Source: Corynebacterium sp. 13CS0277 (GTDB lineage: Bacteria > Actinomycetota > Actinomycetes > Mycobacteriales > Mycobacteriaceae). Taken from it: 64,000 nt of DNA. Below, in pieces: positions 62,235 through 64,000 of the stretch. The notes under the pieces were generated by a model that ran no database searches, was not told where the DNA came from, and was given only the letters and a program-made list of their open reading frames with translations. The DNA is taken from NCBI RefSeq assembly GCF_002994655.1, contig NZ_PPDL01000008.1:62001-126000 (forward strand), given 5' to 3'. Both the position numbers and the translations under genes were made by a program. Position 1 is the first letter of the stretch. Each line of letters begins with the position of its first letter.

Positions 62235-62271
62235 GGTCCGAGCCGACAAAGCCGCAGGTCATTGGGCCCGT

Positions 62272-62314
62272 GTGGGAACGTCGTATAGTGGCTAATACCT
62301 CAGCCTTCCAAGCT
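62272..62314 (+). repeat. attR core (43 bp)
   Basis: Identical to 10288-10330. Phage sequence lies to the left; host tRNA 3' sequence begins at 62315. The tRNA is therefore rebuilt from a phage-derived 5' part and a host 3' part. Confidence 0.9.
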
Positions 62315-62345
62315 GAAGACGCGGGTTCGATTCCCGTCGTTCCCT
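62274..62345 (+). tRNA. tRNA-Gly (anticodon TCC), reconstituted at attR
   Basis: 72-nt cloverleaf. Acceptor stem GGGAACG with CGTTCCC, D-arm GTATAGTGGCTAATAC, anticodon loop CTTCCAA giving TCC, T-arm CGGGTTCGATTCCCG, discriminator T. CCA not encoded. Its first 41 nt come from the phage attachment site. Confidence 0.96.
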
Positions 62346-62351
62346 CAAAAC

Positions 62352-62394
62352 AACGCCCCTGGTCAGAGATGGTTTTTCTCCGACCAGGGGCGTT
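62352..62394 (+). terminator. Terminator of tRNA-Gly
   Basis: AACGCCCCTGGTC (62352-62364) pairs perfectly with 62382-62394, a 13-bp stem six nt past the tRNA. No T-run follows; the T5 tract is in the loop. Confidence 0.7.
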
Positions 62395-62490
62395 CGTCAT
62401 ATCGCTGCGCGCGCGATTCTTTCTTGTGCACGCGCATCCGACACAAGGTTTGAGTCGCGCGCCGGACACGGCTGGCGTTTGTGTCGTCCC

Positions 62491-62703
62491 CTACTGAGTG
62501 CGCGAGGGCGGACGCTGCCAGTGGGTCACGCCGATGTAGATGGACCACAGCAACAGCAGCACAGGGACAACCAGCACTGCGGGGTGGGCCTTGTGGGCGG
62601 CAACGCTGAGCCCGAAGTCGGCCAGCAGCCAAAGGGGAATGAGCTGCATAGCGAGGATGTACCGGTTGATCCCTTTGCGCGCGGGAGAAAGTCCGTTGGC
62701 CAT
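62491..62703 (-). CDS. Host small membrane protein, paralogue of the prophage protein at 45852-46046
   Basis: 70 aa from ATG 62703 (MANGLSPARKGIN); AAGGAG lies seven nt upstream. Two transmembrane helices and the shared IPLWLLADFGLSVAAH core and THWQR end. A longer frame to 62745 is not supported. Function unknown. Lies right outside attR. Confidence 0.72.
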   Translation of the reverse strand: MANGLSPARKGINRYILAMQLIPLWLLADFGLSVAAHKAHPAVLVVPVLLLLWSIYIGVTHWQRPPSRTQ

Positions 62704-63719
62704 GGGCAACTCCTTGATCTGTTGGGGGGCCTGCACGCCACACACGACACCAACGACAGGGCAGCGCGGGCAGCACGATTTCCGTACAGGGAGATTTTAA
62801 CCGTGGATCCGGGGCGTGCGCCCGGCATGCAGCGGGGCCAACGACGGGGAGCTGCAGCATCACACAGACGCCCACACTCCCACCCATGAACACCCCAACC
62901 TCGTGGCGCAGCGCGCCCCACAGACCAACACCCGCACTCCCCCGCCACCTATCGGCCGTGATGACACTCCGGCCGAGATGCAGTCTTCACACTGCGCCCA
63001 CACACGCACCACGTCCGGCAGGCGCGGCGCCCTGAACGACACGTTCCCGCCAGAGGCGCCGCGGTTGATGTCCCCCAACACCCCGGCACGAGCGCCCTGA
63101 GCGCAGTGCGCTCAAGCATGTACACCGAACGCGTTCAGGACGCGGTCCACTACCCCCAGAGAGCGCACCACTGACGCCGGTTTTCTCAGGTAGCAGTTCT
63201 CCTGCACATTGCCTGATATTCAGCATGATCACCGAACTATTCGCGGCAATGAAATCCATCGAAAGGTGGAATGCACCCTGCGCGACCTGCACTGTTGCCT
63301 CTCTCGCGTGCTGCACATTGGGCACCCGAGAGCGGAACCCAACTCTCAGACTTGAGCACAGGCGCCGCTCGAGCACCGCCTGCGACCGGCACGTTTACTG
63401 AGTTCGGCGGATGTGTCACAGAGTTTTCACATGTCACGAACCCGACGATCCTGCGCGCCACTGCAAATTACCTTGGCGCAGGTCAGCAAACATTGATAGC
63501 ACGAATGCAGTCACAGAGACTCACCCACACATGCGAGTCGAACGGCGGTAAATTTCTGTGAAAATCCTTAACAAGACCTGAGGGTGACACTCATGTCAAC
63601 ATCGTTCAAAGGAACCTTTATCCCAAAATCCTAGGTCAGCGACAGGAACGAGCAAGCATCAATCCATGACCTTTTCTCAGATACTGCACGACTATTCTTT
63701 TTGCGTTAACCTAGTCGGC
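62704..63719. other. Host intergenic region right of the prophage
   Basis: About 1 kb with no convincing gene. Open frames are low-complexity or antisense shadows. From about 63180 the DNA becomes clearly less GC-rich than the rest of the window, as does the following gene, which may mark an older insertion. Confidence 0.55.
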
Positions 63720-63938
63720 ATGCAACCTAAGATCATTGACGCTGTGAGCGGTGTTGAGTTGTGGACGGCCCGGGAATGTGCGGAAGTTTCGGGTACGGCA
63801 CGCGGCACCTTCACTAGCTATGCAGGCCGCGGCCGGGCACCTAAGCCCGTCGCCAAGCTGCACGGACTGACCTTGTGGGACTCGCGCGAGATCCGCGACT
63901 GGATCGACATGCGCAAGACTCCTCAGGCTGCAGGATAG
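63720..63938 (+). CDS. Small HTH DNA-binding protein
   Basis: 72 aa. An excisionase/MerR-like helix-turn-helix (LWTARECAEVSGTARGTFTS; GLTLWDSREIRDWIDMRKT). ATG 63720 is preferred: TAACCT (63707-63712) ends seven nt before it, giving a leaderless transcript. Less GC-rich than the host genes. Could belong to a genomic island or be a lone regulator; targets unknown. Confidence 0.68.
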   Translation: MQPKIIDAVSGVELWTARECAEVSGTARGTFTSYAGRGRAPKPVAKLHGLTLWDSREIRDWIDMRKTPQAAG

Positions 63939-64000
63939 AAGCTTTCTCACGACACGGGAATCTGCAGGAAATTACTACAGAATCCTTGAATGCTGTAAGA

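Larger units (their letters stand above)
10288..62314. mobile_element. Complete temperate siphovirus-like prophage integrated in tRNA-Gly
   Basis: Bounded by a 43-bp perfect direct repeat and carrying a full module set: integrase, repressor, excisionase, replication and recombination genes, a DNA-modification cassette, both terminases, portal, capsid, connectors, tail tube, chaperones with frameshift, tape measure, tail tip, endolysin, holin and tail fibre. No gene needed for growth is visibly broken, so it is probably inducible. A long tape measure (2149 aa) and Dit/Gp37-like tip proteins indicate a long non-contractile tail. Confidence 0.95.

Noticed and set aside
10288..62314. CRISPR arrays or insertion sequences inside the prophage
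   Set aside because: No regularly spaced repeats of CRISPR type and no transposase were seen; repeats found are operators, late motifs and one 34-nt pair.
62816..63561. Plus-strand frames of 94-96 aa in the gap right of the host membrane gene
   Set aside because: His/Pro/Thr or mixed low-information sequence, no ribosome-binding site, no recognisable domain.

Overview
The window is a high-GC actinobacterial chromosome segment carrying one complete, apparently intact temperate prophage. The host flank has a POT peptide transporter, mdh, a TetR regulator and the clpX / clpP2 / clpP1 / tig block, with a ClgR-like site upstream of clpP1. Two paralogous clpP genes next to tig and an actinobacterial mdh point to Corynebacterium or a close relative; I cannot name the species. 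All functions below come from reading translated sequence and motifs; no database search was run.

Layout. 1-10287 is host DNA, ending with tRNA-Pro(TGG) and the original promoter of a tRNA-Gly gene. 10288-62314 is the prophage, bounded by a 43-bp direct repeat (attL 10288-10330, attR 62272-62314) that is the 5' part of tRNA-Gly(TCC). The intact tRNA-Gly lies at the right end and its promoter is now phage-derived. 62315-64000 is host again.

The prophage is transcribed almost wholly leftward. From right to left: a tyrosine integrase; a rightward HTH repressor; an early operon with excisionase, a Sak4-like ATPase and replication proteins; a second early operon with SSB, RusA resolvase and two WhiB-like proteins; a third early operon of about 18 small genes of unknown function ending in dihydrofolate reductase; a short membrane-protein operon; a four-gene DNA-modification cassette (ParB-like, TET/JBP dioxygenase, aGPT/amino-acid:DNA transferase-like, P-loop base kinase); terminases, portal, a MuF-ADP-ribosyltransferase toxin fusion with a likely immunity gene; scaffold, capsid, connectors, major tail protein; a moron island (unknown + strand gene, antirepressor, XRE-ImmA peptidase); tail chaperones with a -1 frameshift, tape measure, distal tail proteins; endolysin, holin genes and tail fibre.

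Two dispersed DNA motifs tie this together. A 17-bp operator-like sequence (consensus GCGCGTAGATTATCCGC) sits in or beside the promoters of the three early operons, the integrase, the antirepressor and the repressor itself, so one repressor probably controls them all. A different motif, (A)CTGACCGC on the minus strand, lies upstream of six late transcription blocks, often just after an intrinsic terminator: endolysin, tail chaperone, scaffold, portal, terminase and the DNA-modification cassette. The modification genes are therefore likely expressed late, just before packaging. The most notable system is this cassette: a predicted post-replicative pathway that oxidises a 5-methyl group in DNA (thymine, or 5-methylcytosine if a host enzyme makes it), phosphorylates it and replaces the phosphate with another group.
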